Positions 9,120 to 21,973 of a DNA stretch of 64,000 nucleotides are shown here, piece by piece (position 1 is the first letter of the stretch; every line of letters begins with the position of its first letter). The notes beneath the pieces are model-generated. The model saw only the letters and a list, made by a program, of their open reading frames with translations, did not search any database and was not told where the DNA came from. The DNA is taken from assembly GCA_027019165.1 (NCBI GenBank), contig JALUXC010000017.1, positions 248,001 to 312,000 on the forward strand. Reading direction: 5' to 3'. This stretch comes from Pseudophaeobacter sp. GTDB taxonomy: Bacteria; Pseudomonadota; Alphaproteobacteria; Rhodobacterales; Rhodobacteraceae. The translations under genes were made by a program, and so were the position numbers.

Positions 9120-11495
9120 ATGGCCCTGTCCCGGCGTACTGGACAAAGGTTTCAGGCTTCGATCTGGCCGGGTTTTGTTGATGCGATGACCGGCCTTTTG
9201 CTGGTCCTGATGTTTGTCCTGACGATCTTCATGATCGTGCAATTCGTGTTGCGCGAAACGATCACCGGGCAGGAAAGCGAACTTGATGAGCTTTCGGCCG
9301 AAGTGCAGGCGCTGGCCGATGCGCTTGGCCTTGAAGAACGCTCCAACAGTCTTTTGACAGCACGGCTTGGTGCGCTGAATGCGACGCTCAATACGGCCCA
9401 AAGCGATCTGGATCAGGCAGAGGCGCAGCTTGCGCAGCAGCGCAGTCTGATTGCATCGCTCACCTCTGAACGGGACGCTCAGGCCGCCGATCTTGAGGCC
9501 GCGCGAAGCCGGATCACTGCCTTTGAAGCGCAGGTTGCGGCCATGGTCGCGGAACGAGACGCGGCCGCTGCGCAGATTTCTGACCTTACTGCCGAGCGCA
9601 GTGCCCTTGAAGCAGAGCGGGCGACCCTGCTGAGCGAACAAGAGGCCTTGAACCTGGCACTGGCCCGGGCACGCGAAGAGGTTGACGCTGGTGCCGAAGC
9701 CGCGCGGTTGGCAGCTGCACGCAGGGAAGCTCTTGAAGCCATGATCGCGGATTTGAAACGCGAAGGCAGTGAACAGGCTGATGCCCTTGCTGCCTTGGAA
9801 CAGCAGTTGAGTGAAGAGGAAGCCGCGCGCCTTACCGAAGCGGCTGCAGCCGAAGCCCTACGCCAAAAGCTTGAAGACTCGGATGCGGAACTGACGGCGA
9901 TGACACTGGCGCTTGAGGCTCAGCGCAAAAAGGCAGAGGACACTTTGACGCTGTTGGCGGCTGCGGATGCGGCCAAAGCGCAACTCGACAGCAAGCTGGA
10001 AGAAACGCTATCGGCACTGGAAGCGGCAAGGGCGCAGTCAAATGAGCGCGATGAGTTGGCCGAACGCCTGACCCGTGTACTGGCTCAGATGGAGGTCAAT
10101 CAGTCTGAGGCGGACGCTCGGGTCCGCGCCCTGGAGGCGGAATTGGGCCGTGTGCGGGCGGATGCAGAGACAACGCATGCGCGTTTGACGAGCGACCTGC
10201 AAGAGGCGCGGCAGCTTGCAGCGCAAACGCGGGATGATTTGGAAGCGGAGTTGGCGCGCCAGCAGGCTGCCACTGTGCAGACGCAGTCGGATTTCGAGGC
10301 CCAAATTGCGGCGCTGCAAGCGGCCCACGCACGGGCGCGGGCTGAATTGGAACAGCGGAATGAAACCTCGGCTCGGGAGGCCGACGCGATGCAGCGCGAT
10401 CTCGAGCAACAGCTTGCGGATCTGCGCGCGGATGCAGCTGGAATAAAGGCTGGACTGGAGGCACAGCTTGAGCAGGCTCAGGCGGACCTTTCTGCCGCGC
10501 GCAATGCGGCTACCTCGACAGCTGAAGACCGCGCCGCGATTGAACAGCGCCTGTTGACAGCATTGGAGGCGCTCGAGAAAGCGCAAGCGGCGGCCAGCGA
10601 TACAGATGTATTACAACAACGACTGCTTGCGGCGCTCAATGCCCAAAGCGCGGCAGAAACGCGTGCCGAAGAGCAACTGACCCTTGCAGAACAGCGCGCA
10701 AACCTGCTGGCCGAGGCACGGCGGGCTTTGGCCGACCAACAGCAGCTGTCCACCAAAGCACAGCGCGAGGCGGCTTTGCTGAACCAGCAGATTGCTGCCC
10801 TGCGAGAACAGCTTGGAGGTCTTCAAGCCATCCTCGATGATTATGAGGAAAGGGATGCGGCGCAACAGGTCCAACTTCAGAACCTGGGACAGGACCTGAA
10901 TGCAGCCTTGGCGCGAGCCGCGTCCGAAGAGCGGCGCAGGCGTATCCTGGAAGAGCAAGAGCGTAAACGGCTGGAAGCGGAGGCGGCGGCCCTGGCCGAC
11001 CGTGCGCAAAGCGCCGAGACAAAGGCCGAAGACCTCGAGCGCTATCGCTCTGAGTTCTTTGGCCGTCTGCGCGATGTTCTGGGCAGTCAGGAGGGGGTGC
11101 GAATCGAAGGCGACCGCTTTGTTTTTGCCTCTGAGGTGCTGTTTGCACCGGCAAGTGCGGAGCTGTCTGAGGAAGGAAAAGCCGAAATCGCCAAGGTTGC
11201 TCGGATCCTGCAAAGCGTAGCAGCAGCGATTCCCCCTGAACTCGACTGGATCATCCGCGTGGATGGACATACTGACAGTACGACCCTGCTGGGTCATCCA
11301 AAATTCAAGGACAATTGGGAGCTTAGCCAGGGGCGCGCGCTCTCGGTTGTACGATACATGATCGATGCGCTTGGCATTCCTCCGAACAGGCTCGCGGCGA
11401 ATGGATTTGGCGAATACCAGCCGGTGAACCCGGCGAATACGCCCGAGGCGCACTCGCAAAACCGGCGGATTGAGCTGAAATTCACCGAACGCTAG
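9120..11495 (+). CDS. OmpA-family peptidoglycan-binding protein with giant coiled coil
   Basis: The 791-residue protein has a short cytoplasmic N-terminus and one membrane helix (about 17-44) with Asp21 in WPGFVDAMTGLL, the position of the proton-carrying aspartate of MotB/ExbD/TolR. Residues about 50-640 are almost entirely Ala/Glu/Gln/Leu/Arg-rich coiled coil. A C-terminal OmpA-like domain follows (about 660-791), with VDGHTDST, NWELSQGRALSVVRYM and QNRRIEL for peptidoglycan binding. It follows the channel-like gene by 3 bases. A single unbroken helix of that length would far exceed the width of the periplasm, so it must fold back or break. It resembles MotB in plan but is much longer. Confidence 0.8.
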   Translation: MALSRRTGQRFQASIWPGFVDAMTGLLLVLMFVLTIFMIVQFVLRETITGQESELDELSAEVQALADALGLEERSNSLLTARLGALNATLNTAQSDLDQAEAQLAQQRSLIASLTSERDAQAADLEAARSRITAFEAQVAAMVAERDAAAAQISDLTAERSALEAERATLLSEQEALNLALARAREEVDAGAEAARLAAARREALEAMIADLKREGSEQADALAALEQQLSEEEAARLTEAAAAEALRQKLEDSDAELTAMTLALEAQRKKAEDTLTLLAAADAAKAQLDSKLEETLSALEAARAQSNERDELAERLTRVLAQMEVNQSEADARVRALEAELGRVRADAETTHARLTSDLQEARQLAAQTRDDLEAELARQQAATVQTQSDFEAQIAALQAAHARARAELEQRNETSAREADAMQRDLEQQLADLRADAAGIKAGLEAQLEQAQADLSAARNAATSTAEDRAAIEQRLLTALEALEKAQAAASDTDVLQQRLLAALNAQSAAETRAEEQLTLAEQRANLLAEARRALADQQQLSTKAQREAALLNQQIAALREQLGGLQAILDDYEERDAAQQVQLQNLGQDLNAALARAASEERRRRILEEQERKRLEAEAAALADRAQSAETKAEDLERYRSEFFGRLRDVLGSQEGVRIEGDRFVFASEVLFAPASAELSEEGKAEIAKVARILQSVAAAIPPELDWIIRVDGHTDSTTLLGHPKFKDNWELSQGRALSVVRYMIDALGIPPNRLAANGFGEYQPVNPANTPEAHSQNRRIELKFTER

Positions 11496-11507
11496 GCGTC
11501 TGCAGCA

Positions 11508-12476
11508 TCAGAAACGAATGGTCCGGATAACGCGGTCGACTTCCCTGCCGTTGCGGACCAACCGCGACGTTCCAGTATAGAGTCCAGTGGGCCACGAAGA
11601 TGCTCTTAGCCGTTTGCCTGCAGCCCGGAAGAATTGTGCCTGATCTTTTTCCAGCGTCACCGTCTGGTCGATGATCATACCGTCCGGTCCCTCAACGGTT
11701 AGAGTGATGGTGTCCCCTTTGAGACCGCCATAGGCAAATGCCCAAAGGACCAGGGCAGGCGCTTTGGGCGTGAGGCTGTCAACCTGCTCAGATGCGTCAC
11801 CGGATTTTATCGCATCATAGCGTGGAACCTCGTGGCTGAAGCCTGCGCCTATGAAAGCGCCGGCGACGTAGGAGATGGGGCTGGACCAGAGTTGGTTTTT
11901 GGGTGATGCACCGCATATCGCCTTGGGGTCAGGCATAAAGGGATCAACCACTTGACCGTCTTGGCGGACCGAAACATGCAGGTGCGGAAACTGCGTTTGC
12001 CCGGATAGGCCGACCTCGCCCAGGGTGCTGCCCGTTGCAACGCGATCCCCGGTTTTGACGCCGATTGACCCCTTTTTCATGTGGCAATACTGGGTTTCCC
12101 AGCCCCCCACGTGACGCAGGACAACACCATTACCGCATTCGCGGCCCTTGATCTGGGCTGAATTGTCTTTGGTTGCGTATGTATCGTCCATGTTGTTGCG
12201 GACGCCTGCAACAACGCCATCTGCCGCGGCGCGCACAGGAACGCCAGCTGTCATGTCGCTGAGGTAAGGCAGCGCAATGTCGGTGCCCTTGTGGCCGTCA
12301 TAGGTCAGCTTGTTGCAGGTGAAATCCACGGCACCCGGTCCGTGATCACGGTCCACATACTGTTGGATGTAGCATGTCTCACCAAGTGTGCAGTCAATTG
12401 GCCAGGACAAAGAAAATTCGCTCGCCGCAATAGGGGCGGCGAGCGAGGAAAAGAGCGCAACAAGTGTGCGGTACAT
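11508..12476 (-). CDS. M23 (LytM/gametolysin-type) peptidase family protein
   Basis: This 322-residue exported protein has a signal peptide ([18 protein letters not shown]) and an M23 fold. The zinc-site elements are HKGTDIALP (HxxxD) and HLHVSV (HxH), with VLRHVGGWETQYCHM between them. M23 enzymes cut peptidoglycan cross-links or act as activators. The C-terminal 130 residues form a beta-rich extension of unknown role, with several cysteines in the mature part. Its ATG overlaps the clpA stop by one base (TGATG), so translation is coupled to clpA. It converges on the OmpA coiled-coil gene with only 12 bases between stops. Confidence 0.85.
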   Translation of the reverse strand: MYRTLVALFSSLAAPIAASEFSLSWPIDCTLGETCYIQQYVDRDHGPGAVDFTCNKLTYDGHKGTDIALPYLSDMTAGVPVRAAADGVVAGVRNNMDDTYATKDNSAQIKGRECGNGVVLRHVGGWETQYCHMKKGSIGVKTGDRVATGSTLGEVGLSGQTQFPHLHVSVRQDGQVVDPFMPDPKAICGASPKNQLWSSPISYVAGAFIGAGFSHEVPRYDAIKSGDASEQVDSLTPKAPALVLWAFAYGGLKGDTITLTVEGPDGMIIDQTVTLEKDQAQFFRAAGKRLRASSWPTGLYTGTSRLVRNGREVDRVIRTIRF

Positions 12477-14803
12477 CAGTCGGCAGTCAAAAGCGGCGGC
12501 TTGTCACCCGAGATGCGGGGCTTGCCCGGCCCTTCGAGACGCAGGTCGATCTTGCCATCTTTTATGCCAACCTTGACGACACCGCCTTTGGTCAGCTTGC
12601 CGAACAGCAGTTCTTCGGCGAGCGGCTTTTTGATGTGTTCCTGGATGACACGGCCCAGAGGGCGGGCGCCCATCTTGTCGTCATAGCCTTTGTCGGCCAG
12701 CCATTCCGCAGCCTTTCGGGTCAGTTCGATGGAGACGTTGCGGTCCATAAGCTGGGCTTCTAGCTGCAGCACGAACTTCTCGACGACCTGCAGGATGACC
12801 TCTTTGGGTAGCGGCGCGAAGGAGATCACCGCGTCCAGACGGTTGCGGAATTCAGGCGTAAAGGTGCGTTCAATAGCGGCCGTGTCCTCGCCCTCGCGGC
12901 GGTCGCGGCCAAAGCCGATGGCGGCCTTTGCCTGCTCAGAGGCACCCGCGTTTGAGGTCATGATCAGGACAACGTTGCGGAAGTTCACGGTGCGCCCGTT
13001 GTGATCGGTCAGCTGCCCGTTGTCCATCACCTGCAAGAGGATGTTGAAGACATCCGGGTGCGCCTTTTCGATCTCATCCAGCAGCAGAACGCAATGAGGA
13101 TGCTGATCCACGCCATCGGTCAAAAGACCGCCTTGATCAAAGCCCACATAGCCCGGAGGCGCACCGATCAGACGTGATACCGCGTGTTTCTCCATGTATT
13201 CCGACATGTCGAACCGCAGCAGCTCCACGCCCAGCGTATCGGCGAGTTGCTTGGCAACCTCGGTCTTGCCGACCCCGGTGGGGCCTGCGAACAGGTAGTT
13301 GCCGATGGGTTTTTCGGGCTCGCGCAGGCCTGCACGGGCCAGCTTAATCGCGCTCGACAGGGCATCGATGGCATCGTCCTGACCAAAGACTACGCGTTTG
13401 AGCGATTTTTCCAGATCCTTCAGCACTTCGGCATCGTCCTTGGAGACGCTCTTTGGCGGGATGCGGGCGATCTTGGCCACAACCGCCTCGACCTCTTTGA
13501 CGCCAATGGTCTTGCGTCGCTTGCTTTCGGGCACGAGATGCTGCGCAGCGCCAGCTTCGTCGATCACATCGATCGCCTTGTCCGGCAGTTTTCGGTCGTT
13601 GATGTAGCGCGCCGACAGCTCTACCGCCGATTTGATCGCATCGGTGGTGAATTTCACGCTGTGATGTTCTTCGAAGTAGGGTTTCAGGCCCTTGAGAATA
13701 GCAATCGCGTCTTCAACGGTTGGTTCGTTCACGTCGATTTTCTGGAACCGGCGGGACAGGGCGCGGTCCTTCTCGAAATGCTGGCGGAACTCTTTGTAGG
13801 TGGTGGAGCCCATGGTACGCAACTTGCCGCCCTGCAGGGCGGGTTTCAGCAGGTTCGAGGCATCCATGGCGCCGCCGGAGGTTGCACCAGCGCCGATCAC
13901 CGTGTGGATTTCATCGATGAACAGGACCGCGTCGGGATGTGATTCGAGTTCCGTGACCACAGCCTTGAGGCGTTCTTCGAAGTCGCCGCGATAGCGGGTG
14001 CCCGCCAAGAGCGCGCCCATGTCGAGCGAATAGATCGTGGTTTCCGACAGAACCTCCGGCACTTCGCCCTGCACAATCTTGCGGGCTAGACCTTCGGCGA
14101 TAGCGGTTTTGCCAACGCCGGGATCGCCCACCAGAAGCGGGTTGTTCTTGCGGCGGCGGCATAGCACCTGAATGCAGCGCTCGACCTCGTGGCCGCGGCC
14201 AATCAGCGGATCGATGTCGCCCTCGCGGGACTTTGCGTTCAGGTCCACGCAGTATTTCGCAAGCGCGCTTTCCTTCTTTTCGCCTTCCGAGCTTGCCTGC
14301 GGCTGCGGCTCTTCCTCGGCCTCATGGGCCCCGGTCACGGGGCGCTGTTCACCGTAGGCCGGGTCTTTGGCTACACCATGTGCGATAAAGTTGACCGCAT
14401 CATAGCGGGTCATGTCCTGATCCTGCAGGAAGTAGGCAGCATCGCTTTCGCGTTCTGCAAAGATCGCAACGAGGACATTTGCGCCAGTAACCTCGGTACG
14501 GCCCGAACTTTGGACGTGGATCGCAGCACGCTGGATCACACGTTGGAAGGCTGCCGTGGGCACGGCCTCGCTGCCATCGATATCGGTGACCAGGTTCGAC
14601 AGGTCCTCGTCCACAAACGTTACCAAAGACGATCGGAGCTCATCCAGATCGACGCTGCAGGCGCGCATGACGCGGGCAGCATCGGGTTCGTCGAGCAGCG
14701 CCAGAAGAAGGTGTTCCAGCGTTGCGAATTCATGTCGCCGCTCATTCGCCAGCGCAAGTGCTGCGTGAATGGCGTGTTCCAGTGTGCTCGAGAATGAAGG
14801 CAC
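12476..14803 (-). CDS. clpA: ATP-dependent Clp protease ATP-binding subunit ClpA
   Basis: ClpA is the AAA+ unfoldase that feeds proteins to ClpP in the cytoplasm, often with adaptor ClpS. The 775-residue product has the Clp N domain (about 1-145), AAA domain 1 with GDPGVGKT and VLFIDEIH, and AAA domain 2 with GPTGVGKT and [12 protein letters not shown]. It lacks the long middle domain of ClpB. I place the start at GTG 14803 because AGAGGAG lies 7 bases before it and the protein then begins [15 protein letters not shown]; the frame continues to 14854. No clpS gene lies within the window. The M23 peptidase gene is coupled downstream. Confidence 0.95.
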   Translation of the reverse strand: MPSFSSTLEHAIHAALALANERRHEFATLEHLLLALLDEPDAARVMRACSVDLDELRSSLVTFVDEDLSNLVTDIDGSEAVPTAAFQRVIQRAAIHVQSSGRTEVTGANVLVAIFAERESDAAYFLQDQDMTRYDAVNFIAHGVAKDPAYGEQRPVTGAHEAEEEPQPQASSEGEKKESALAKYCVDLNAKSREGDIDPLIGRGHEVERCIQVLCRRRKNNPLLVGDPGVGKTAIAEGLARKIVQGEVPEVLSETTIYSLDMGALLAGTRYRGDFEERLKAVVTELESHPDAVLFIDEIHTVIGAGATSGGAMDASNLLKPALQGGKLRTMGSTTYKEFRQHFEKDRALSRRFQKIDVNEPTVEDAIAILKGLKPYFEEHHSVKFTTDAIKSAVELSARYINDRKLPDKAIDVIDEAGAAQHLVPESKRRKTIGVKEVEAVVAKIARIPPKSVSKDDAEVLKDLEKSLKRVVFGQDDAIDALSSAIKLARAGLREPEKPIGNYLFAGPTGVGKTEVAKQLADTLGVELLRFDMSEYMEKHAVSRLIGAPPGYVGFDQGGLLTDGVDQHPHCVLLLDEIEKAHPDVFNILLQVMDNGQLTDHNGRTVNFRNVVLIMTSNAGASEQAKAAIGFGRDRREGEDTAAIERTFTPEFRNRLDAVISFAPLPKEVILQVVEKFVLQLEAQLMDRNVSIELTRKAAEWLADKGYDDKMGARPLGRVIQEHIKKPLAEELLFGKLTKGGVVKVGIKDGKIDLRLEGPGKPRISGDKPPLLTAD

Positions 14804-14982
14804 GGGCGTGCTCCTCTGTCTTGGGTTGAGAGGGCGGGCGGGCCTGTTAACCATCCTGCCCCATCATCAACCATGGCCTCATAGTGTTAGAGTTTGGTTG
14901 ATAGATCCCCTTCTTCAAGCGGATTCTTTCATTTTTCAGTCACATTTCTTTCCAGTCGGGCAGAAATGGCGCAGGAAGCCCC

Positions 14983-15750
14983 CTAAAAACTGTCCTTCCG
15001 TTTTCGGATTTCCGTAAACACCTCAACAGGTTCAGCCCCTGCCATGCCAAGCAATTCCTTAACTTTGGGCAGATGGGCACGCAGGAAGGGATTTGTGTCG
15101 AGTTCCAGTTGCATTGCCGATGGAACGGTCGCCTTTCCCGTGCCGCGGGCTGAGTCTATCTGTGCAATCCGACTCTTGAGCGCCGGGTTGTCTGGCTCAA
15201 TTGTGAGGGCAAAGGCCGCATTCGATTGCGTGTACTCATGGCCGGAGTAGACCAGAATGTCGGCAGGAAGTCGCATCAGCTTGGACAGGCTCTCCCACAT
15301 CTGAGCCGGTGTGCCTTCAAACAGGCGCCCGCATCCAAGCGCCATCAGGCTGTCCGCCGTAAAGACTGCGTTGCTGCCTGGAATGTAAAAGGCGATGTGG
15401 CCGATGGTGTGACCCGAGACATCCAGGACCTGCACCTCATGGCCGAATAGGTCAAAGCTTTCTCCATCATTGACCGCGCGGTCCAGTTTGGGGAGTCGAT
15501 GGGCATCGGCAGCTGCCCCTGTGACCTTGGCGCCATAGGCCTCGCGCAGGGGCGCGACGCCATCGATATGGTCCCAGTGGTGGTGTGTCAGAAGGATTTC
15601 ATCCAATGTCCAGCCGCGCGCGGTCAGTTCGGCGGTGATGGCATCGGCGTCCGGCGCATCCACCAGCGCGGTCTGGCCCGATTCCGTATCGTGCAGCAAA
15701 AATGCGTAGTTGTCTGAAAGGCAGGGGACGGTGACGATCTCAAGGGGCAT
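14983..15750 (-). CDS. gloB: Hydroxyacylglutathione hydrolase (glyoxalase II)
   Basis: GloB hydrolyses S-lactoylglutathione to lactate and glutathione in methylglyoxal detoxification. The 255-residue protein shows the metallo-beta-lactamase metal motif THHHWDHIDG, then SGHTIGHIAFY, and VYSGHEYTQSN for the second metal site, and ends with a substrate-binding segment containing RKRKDSF. ATG 15750 is preferred over 15795 because AAAGAG lies 9 bases before it and the protein then has the family's usual length and N-terminus (PLEIVTVPCLSDNYAF). It is divergent from a methyltransferase gene at 15812. Confidence 0.93.
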   Translation of the reverse strand: MPLEIVTVPCLSDNYAFLLHDTESGQTALVDAPDADAITAELTARGWTLDEILLTHHHWDHIDGVAPLREAYGAKVTGAAADAHRLPKLDRAVNDGESFDLFGHEVQVLDVSGHTIGHIAFYIPGSNAVFTADSLMALGCGRLFEGTPAQMWESLSKLMRLPADILVYSGHEYTQSNAAFALTIEPDNPALKSRIAQIDSARGTGKATVPSAMQLELDTNPFLRAHLPKVKELLGMAGAEPVEVFTEIRKRKDSF

Positions 15751-15811
15751 GGCCATTCGCTCTTTCATTGTTAAAGTGCCACCAGAGTGACCCAAGCAGC
15801 AGGCGCCCGCA

Positions 15812-16558
15812 ATGCATCTTGACGTGCAGGATCTGAGGAACTTCTACTACCGCAGTACCCTGGGCCGTGCCGCTCAGTCTTCTGTGCGTTCCCGGCTGCT
15901 GCAGATGTGGCCCGAGGCGGCAGGCCAGACCATGGTTGGTTTTGGCTTTGCAGCGCCGCTTATGCGGCCCTATCTTCCAGATGCGCGCCGTGTGATAGCC
16001 TTGATGCCCGCGCCGCAAGGCGTGATGCAATGGCCCGCGGGCCTGCCCAACGTGTCGGTTCTGTGTGAGGAAACCCGCTGGCCGATTGATACGGGACGGG
16101 TGGATCGTCTTGTGGTCTTGCACGGGCTTGAGACTTCGGAGCGGCCTTCGGAATTGCTCGAGGAGGCCTGGCGTGTTCTTGGCCCTGGCGGGCGGGCGAT
16201 ATTCATCGTCCCGAACCGTGCGGGGTTCTGGGCCCGGTCCGACAGGACCCCTTTCGGCTATGGTCGGCCCTACACGCTGATCCAGCTGGAAAACCAGCTG
16301 CGCCTGCACCAGTTCACTATCGAGCAGCACACCGCCGCCCTTTACCGTTTGCCCAGCTCCCGCCGGTTCTGGCTGAAATCCGGTGCGCTTTTTGAGCGGA
16401 TGGGGCGCCGCCTGCCTGCGATGCTGGCCGGAGGTGTATTCATGGTCGAAGTCAGCAAGCAAACCCATCAGCAAAAGGGGCTGATGACGCGGGTCAAACG
16501 CTCAAATCCGATCCGCGTGCTGGAGGGGCTGTCAAACCCCGTTGCCGAGCCGGTATGA
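15812..16558 (+). CDS. Class I SAM-dependent methyltransferase
   Basis: The 248-residue protein has a methyltransferase type 11-like core: a weak motif I region ([15 protein letters not shown]), [18 protein letters not shown], and [20 protein letters not shown], which matches the class I post-I/motif III pattern. The glycine-rich motif I is degenerate, so the substrate is unclear. It is divergent from gloB with about 60 bases between starts, an arrangement I associate with Rhodobacteraceae. No clear Shine-Dalgarno was identified for ATG 15812. Confidence 0.75.
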   Translation: MHLDVQDLRNFYYRSTLGRAAQSSVRSRLLQMWPEAAGQTMVGFGFAAPLMRPYLPDARRVIALMPAPQGVMQWPAGLPNVSVLCEETRWPIDTGRVDRLVVLHGLETSERPSELLEEAWRVLGPGGRAIFIVPNRAGFWARSDRTPFGYGRPYTLIQLENQLRLHQFTIEQHTAALYRLPSSRRFWLKSGALFERMGRRLPAMLAGGVFMVEVSKQTHQQKGLMTRVKRSNPIRVLEGLSNPVAEPV

Positions 16559-16971
16559 CCGCATGCCGGCACACTTCCTGACATGACGTTCCGTGGCACT
16601 CAGGCCTCCTTGATCGGGTGATTCCCGTGACTTTGTCGCGCAACGGCATGTGGCTTTATCAAAGCAACACCCCGCACGAAGGGAGAACAAAAGTCGTTTT
16701 GTGACGCTCAGGAATCGCAATTTTATGAACAAGACGTTCATTTTTTGACGTCCTTTGTGGGGGCAAAGGGCCGCAGTTGGGCTAAGGTATTGAAAATATT
16801 TAATTCAGTCATTTTGCCGTTACCGTTATAGGCAGTTGATAGGTTGGGAGCGCTCTGCTACATCCACGCTGATTTCGATGACCTGCCGTATCGGTGGGCT
16901 GACTCACACCCCCGGGTGCTGCTCTTTCAGGGTACGCAGACCGGGGCCAAAATAATATCGGAAGGGTGGAC
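16559..16971. other. 413-base leader region before the atp operon
   Basis: I see no coding sequence here. The region is A/T-richer than its neighbours around 16730-16810. It holds several small inverted repeats: ACAAAA/TTTTGT (16687-16702), CCTTTG/CAAAGG (16752-16769) and a GACGT-rich stretch around 16733-16752. The candidate promoter for atpHAGDC is listed separately. No obvious terminator with a T tract follows the methyltransferase gene. Confidence 0.4.
16836..16864 (+). promoter_or_regulatory. Candidate promoter of atpHAGDC
   Basis: TTGATA (16836-16841) and TACATC (16859-16864) are spaced by 17 bases, about 105 bases before atpH. It is a fair sigma-70 match (5 of 6 and 4 of 6) on consensus only. 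Confidence 0.35.
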
Positions 16972-17532
16972 GTGTCCGAACCAGCTTCGATTTCTGCAGG
17001 CATCGCCGCGCGCTATGCCACAGCGGTCTTTGAGATCGCTGAAGAGAACAAGGCGCTCGACAGCCTTGAGACCAGCATCAATGACCTGGCAGCTGCCCTG
17101 GCTGACAGCGAAGATCTCCAAAATCTGATCAGCTCGCCCCTGGTGACGCGTGAAGAGCAGGCCGCAGCGATCACCGCTGTTGCAGCAAAGATGGGATTGG
17201 ATCCGGTTCTGGCCAATACCCTGTCTTTGATGGCAGCCAAACGCCGCCTGTTTGTCGTGCCCGCGCTGATCGAGGCGCTGCGCGCCAGCCTGGCCGAGGC
17301 GCGCGGTGAAGTCACCGCTGAGGTGACCTCTGCCAAGGCGCTGACCAAGACCCAAAGCGAAAAGCTGGCCAAGACCCTGGCCGAGCGCGTGGGCAAGAAA
17401 GTCACCATCAATGCAACCGTCGATGAAAGCATCATTGGCGGTCTCGTCGTCAAAGTGGGCTCGAAGATGATCGACAGTTCGATCCGCTCCAAGCTCAACT
17501 CCCTACAGAACGCAATGAAAGAGGTCGGATAA
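16972..17532 (+). CDS. atpH: F1 ATP synthase subunit delta
   Basis: Delta links F1 to the peripheral stalk. The 186-residue protein begins SEPASISAGIAARYATAVFE and ends with the family's VGSKMIDSSIRSKLNSLQ. Two in-frame GTG codons (16966, 16972) could start it. GTG 16972 is preferred because GGAAGG sits 6 bases upstream of it. It opens the five-gene F1 operon; F0 genes are absent here, as expected where F1 and F0 operons are separate (known for Rhodobacter). The stop is directly followed by the atpA start. Confidence 0.95.
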   Translation: MSEPASISAGIAARYATAVFEIAEENKALDSLETSINDLAAALADSEDLQNLISSPLVTREEQAAAITAVAAKMGLDPVLANTLSLMAAKRRLFVVPALIEALRASLAEARGEVTAEVTSAKALTKTQSEKLAKTLAERVGKKVTINATVDESIIGGLVVKVGSKMIDSSIRSKLNSLQNAMKEVG

Positions 17533-19071
17533 ATGGGTATCCAAGCAGCAGAGATTTCTGCGATCCTGAAAGACCAGATCAAGAATTTTGGTCAAGAAGC
17601 AGAGGTGGCCGAAATCGGTCGCGTGCTGAGCGTCGGTGACGGTATCGCCCGCGTTTACGGCCTCGACAACGTTCAGGCCGGTGAAATGGTCGAGTTCCCC
17701 GGCGGCATCATGGGCATGGCGCTGAACCTCGAAGCCGACAACGTCGGTATCGTGATCTTCGGCTCGGACCGTGACATTAAAGAAGGTGACGTGGTCAAGC
17801 GCACCAACTCGATCGTGGACGTTCCGGTTGGCCCCGAACTGCTGGGTCGCGTTGTGGATGGTCTGGGCAATCCGCTGGACGGCAAGGGTCCCATCGACGC
17901 CAAGGAACGCGGCATCGCCGACTCCAAGGCGCCGGGCATCATCCCGCGTAAATCGGTGCACGAGCCGATGGCAACCGGCCTCAAGTCCGTTGACGCGATG
18001 ATCCCGATTGGCCGTGGCCAGCGTGAACTTATCATTGGCGACCGTCAGACCGGTAAGACCGCCGTTGCTCTGGACGCGATCCTGAACCAGAAGGTCTACA
18101 ACGACGCCGCAGGCGACGATGAGTCCAAGAAACTCTACTGTGTCTACGTTGCTGTTGGCCAGAAGCGTTCCACCGTTGCCCAGCTGGTGAAAAAGCTGGA
18201 AGAAAGCGGCGCGATGGAATACTCGATCGTGGTTGCCGCAACCGCGTCCGATCCGGCTCCGCTGCAGTTCCTGGCGCCTTACGCCGCAACCGCGATGGCC
18301 GAATACTTCCGTGACAATGGCAAGCACGCGCTGATCATCTATGATGACCTCTCCAAGCAGGCCGTTGCTTATCGTCAGATGTCCCTGCTGCTGCGCCGCC
18401 CGCCGGGCCGTGAAGCCTATCCGGGTGACGTTTTCTACCTGCACTCCCGTCTGCTGGAACGTTCAGCCAAGCTGAACGAAGACTTCGGCGCCGGCTCGCT
18501 GACCGCTCTGCCCGTCATCGAAACTCAAGGCGGCGACGTGTCGGCCTTTATTCCGACCAACGTGATCTCGATCACCGACGGCCAAATCTTCCTGGAAACC
18601 GAACTGTTCTACCAGGGCATCCGTCCTGCTGTGAACACCGGTCTGTCGGTTTCGCGTGTGGGCTCCTCGGCGCAGACAAAAGCGATGTCGAGCGTTGCCG
18701 GTCCGGTGAAACTGTCGCTGGCTCAGTACCGTGAAATGGCGGCCTTTGCGCAGTTCGGTTCTGACCTTGATGCCGCAACCCAGCAGCTGCTGGCCCGTGG
18801 CGCGCGTCTGACCGAGCTGATGAAGCAGCCGCAGTATGCACCGCTGACCAATGCGGAAATCGTCTGCGTCATCTTTGCTGGCACCAATGGCTATCTCGAC
18901 AAAGTCGACGTCAAGGACGTTGGCCGCTACGAGGCAGGCCTGCTGGCGCACCTGCGCAGCAAGCACGCCGATCTGCTGGCGGACATCACCAACAATGACC
19001 GTAAGGTGAAAGACGAGCTCGCCGATAAGGTTAAGTCTGCGCTGGACGAATTCGCAGCTGACTTCGCTTAA
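17533..19071 (+). CDS. atpA: F1 ATP synthase subunit alpha
   Basis: This is the non-catalytic nucleotide-binding subunit of F1, 512 residues, the standard length. It has the beta-barrel N-terminal domain, the P-loop GDRQTGKTA near residue 170 and the ATP synthase alpha/beta signature around [17 protein letters not shown]. It starts immediately after the atpH stop. Codon use is strongly biased, as expected of a highly expressed gene. Confidence 0.99.
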   Translation: MGIQAAEISAILKDQIKNFGQEAEVAEIGRVLSVGDGIARVYGLDNVQAGEMVEFPGGIMGMALNLEADNVGIVIFGSDRDIKEGDVVKRTNSIVDVPVGPELLGRVVDGLGNPLDGKGPIDAKERGIADSKAPGIIPRKSVHEPMATGLKSVDAMIPIGRGQRELIIGDRQTGKTAVALDAILNQKVYNDAAGDDESKKLYCVYVAVGQKRSTVAQLVKKLEESGAMEYSIVVAATASDPAPLQFLAPYAATAMAEYFRDNGKHALIIYDDLSKQAVAYRQMSLLLRRPPGREAYPGDVFYLHSRLLERSAKLNEDFGAGSLTALPVIETQGGDVSAFIPTNVISITDGQIFLETELFYQGIRPAVNTGLSVSRVGSSAQTKAMSSVAGPVKLSLAQYREMAAFAQFGSDLDAATQQLLARGARLTELMKQPQYAPLTNAEIVCVIFAGTNGYLDKVDVKDVGRYEAGLLAHLRSKHADLLADITNNDRKVKDELADKVKSALDEFAADFA

Positions 19072-19085
19072 GGGGGGACGAGGCA

Positions 19086-21408
<2,323 letters not shown>

Positions 21409-21419
21409 GGAGGGCCCTG

Positions 21420-21833
21420 ATGGCTGATACCATGCAATTCGACCTCGTAAGCCCGGAGCGGAGCCTTGCTTCGCTTCAGGTGAGCGCGGTTCAGATCCCC
21501 GGCGCGGAAGGCGACATGACGGCGATGCCGATGCATGCGCCGACCATCACCACCCTGCGCCCGGGTGTCCTGCGGGTCGAAAGCCCCCAAGGCACTTCGG
21601 AGTATGTGGTCACCGGCGGCTTTGCCGAAATCGGCTCCGAGGCGCTCTCGGTTCTGGCCGAAAAGGCAATCCCGATGGATGAAATGACCCGTGCGCATCT
21701 GGATGAGCTGATCGAGGACGCACGCAATACCTACAAGACCGCAAAGGAAGCGGACCAGCCCCACGACATCGTCGAGGAAGCTGCGAAACTCCTGGCGGAC
21801 ATGGAGGCCCTCGGCACTCACATGAGCCTCTGA
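21420..21833 (+). CDS. atpC: F1 ATP synthase subunit epsilon
   Basis: Epsilon is the regulatory and structural partner of gamma. The 137-residue protein has the N-terminal beta sandwich ([33 protein letters not shown]) and a shorter helical C-terminus. AAGGAGG at 21407-21413 overlaps the atpD stop region and serves ATG 21420. A strong terminator follows. Confidence 0.97.
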   Translation: MADTMQFDLVSPERSLASLQVSAVQIPGAEGDMTAMPMHAPTITTLRPGVLRVESPQGTSEYVVTGGFAEIGSEALSVLAEKAIPMDEMTRAHLDELIEDARNTYKTAKEADQPHDIVEEAAKLLADMEALGTHMSL

Positions 21834-21866
21834 TCTGCTCTTAGCGCCAAGGCGACAAGACTTTGG

Positions 21867-21896
21867 AAACCGGTCCCTTTGGGGCCGGTTTTCTTT
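21867..21896 (+). terminator. Terminator of the atp operon
   Basis: AAACCGGTCCC (21867-21877) pairs with GGGGCCGGTTT (21881-21891) around a TTT loop, with one T-G wobble, and runs into TTTTCTTTT. Confidence 0.9.
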
Positions 21897-21973
21897 TGAT
21901 CTTACGGATGATCATGTATTGGGTTGAGCAATGCCTCCAAAATCAACCAAAAGGCGCAAGGAGCCACCCGGCA

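Noticed and set aside
10611..11459. Antisense frames in the coiled-coil gene
   Set aside because: Repetitive Ala/Glu codons leave antisense frames open; no ribosome sites or homology.
7923..11495. Zorya anti-phage system
   Set aside because: The pair resembles ZorA/ZorB in plan only; no zorC/D or zorE genes and no defence neighbours are present.
14804..14982. RpoH promoter for clpA (CTTGAA on the minus strand)
   Set aside because: CTTGAA is present but no matching -10 at 13-15 bases.
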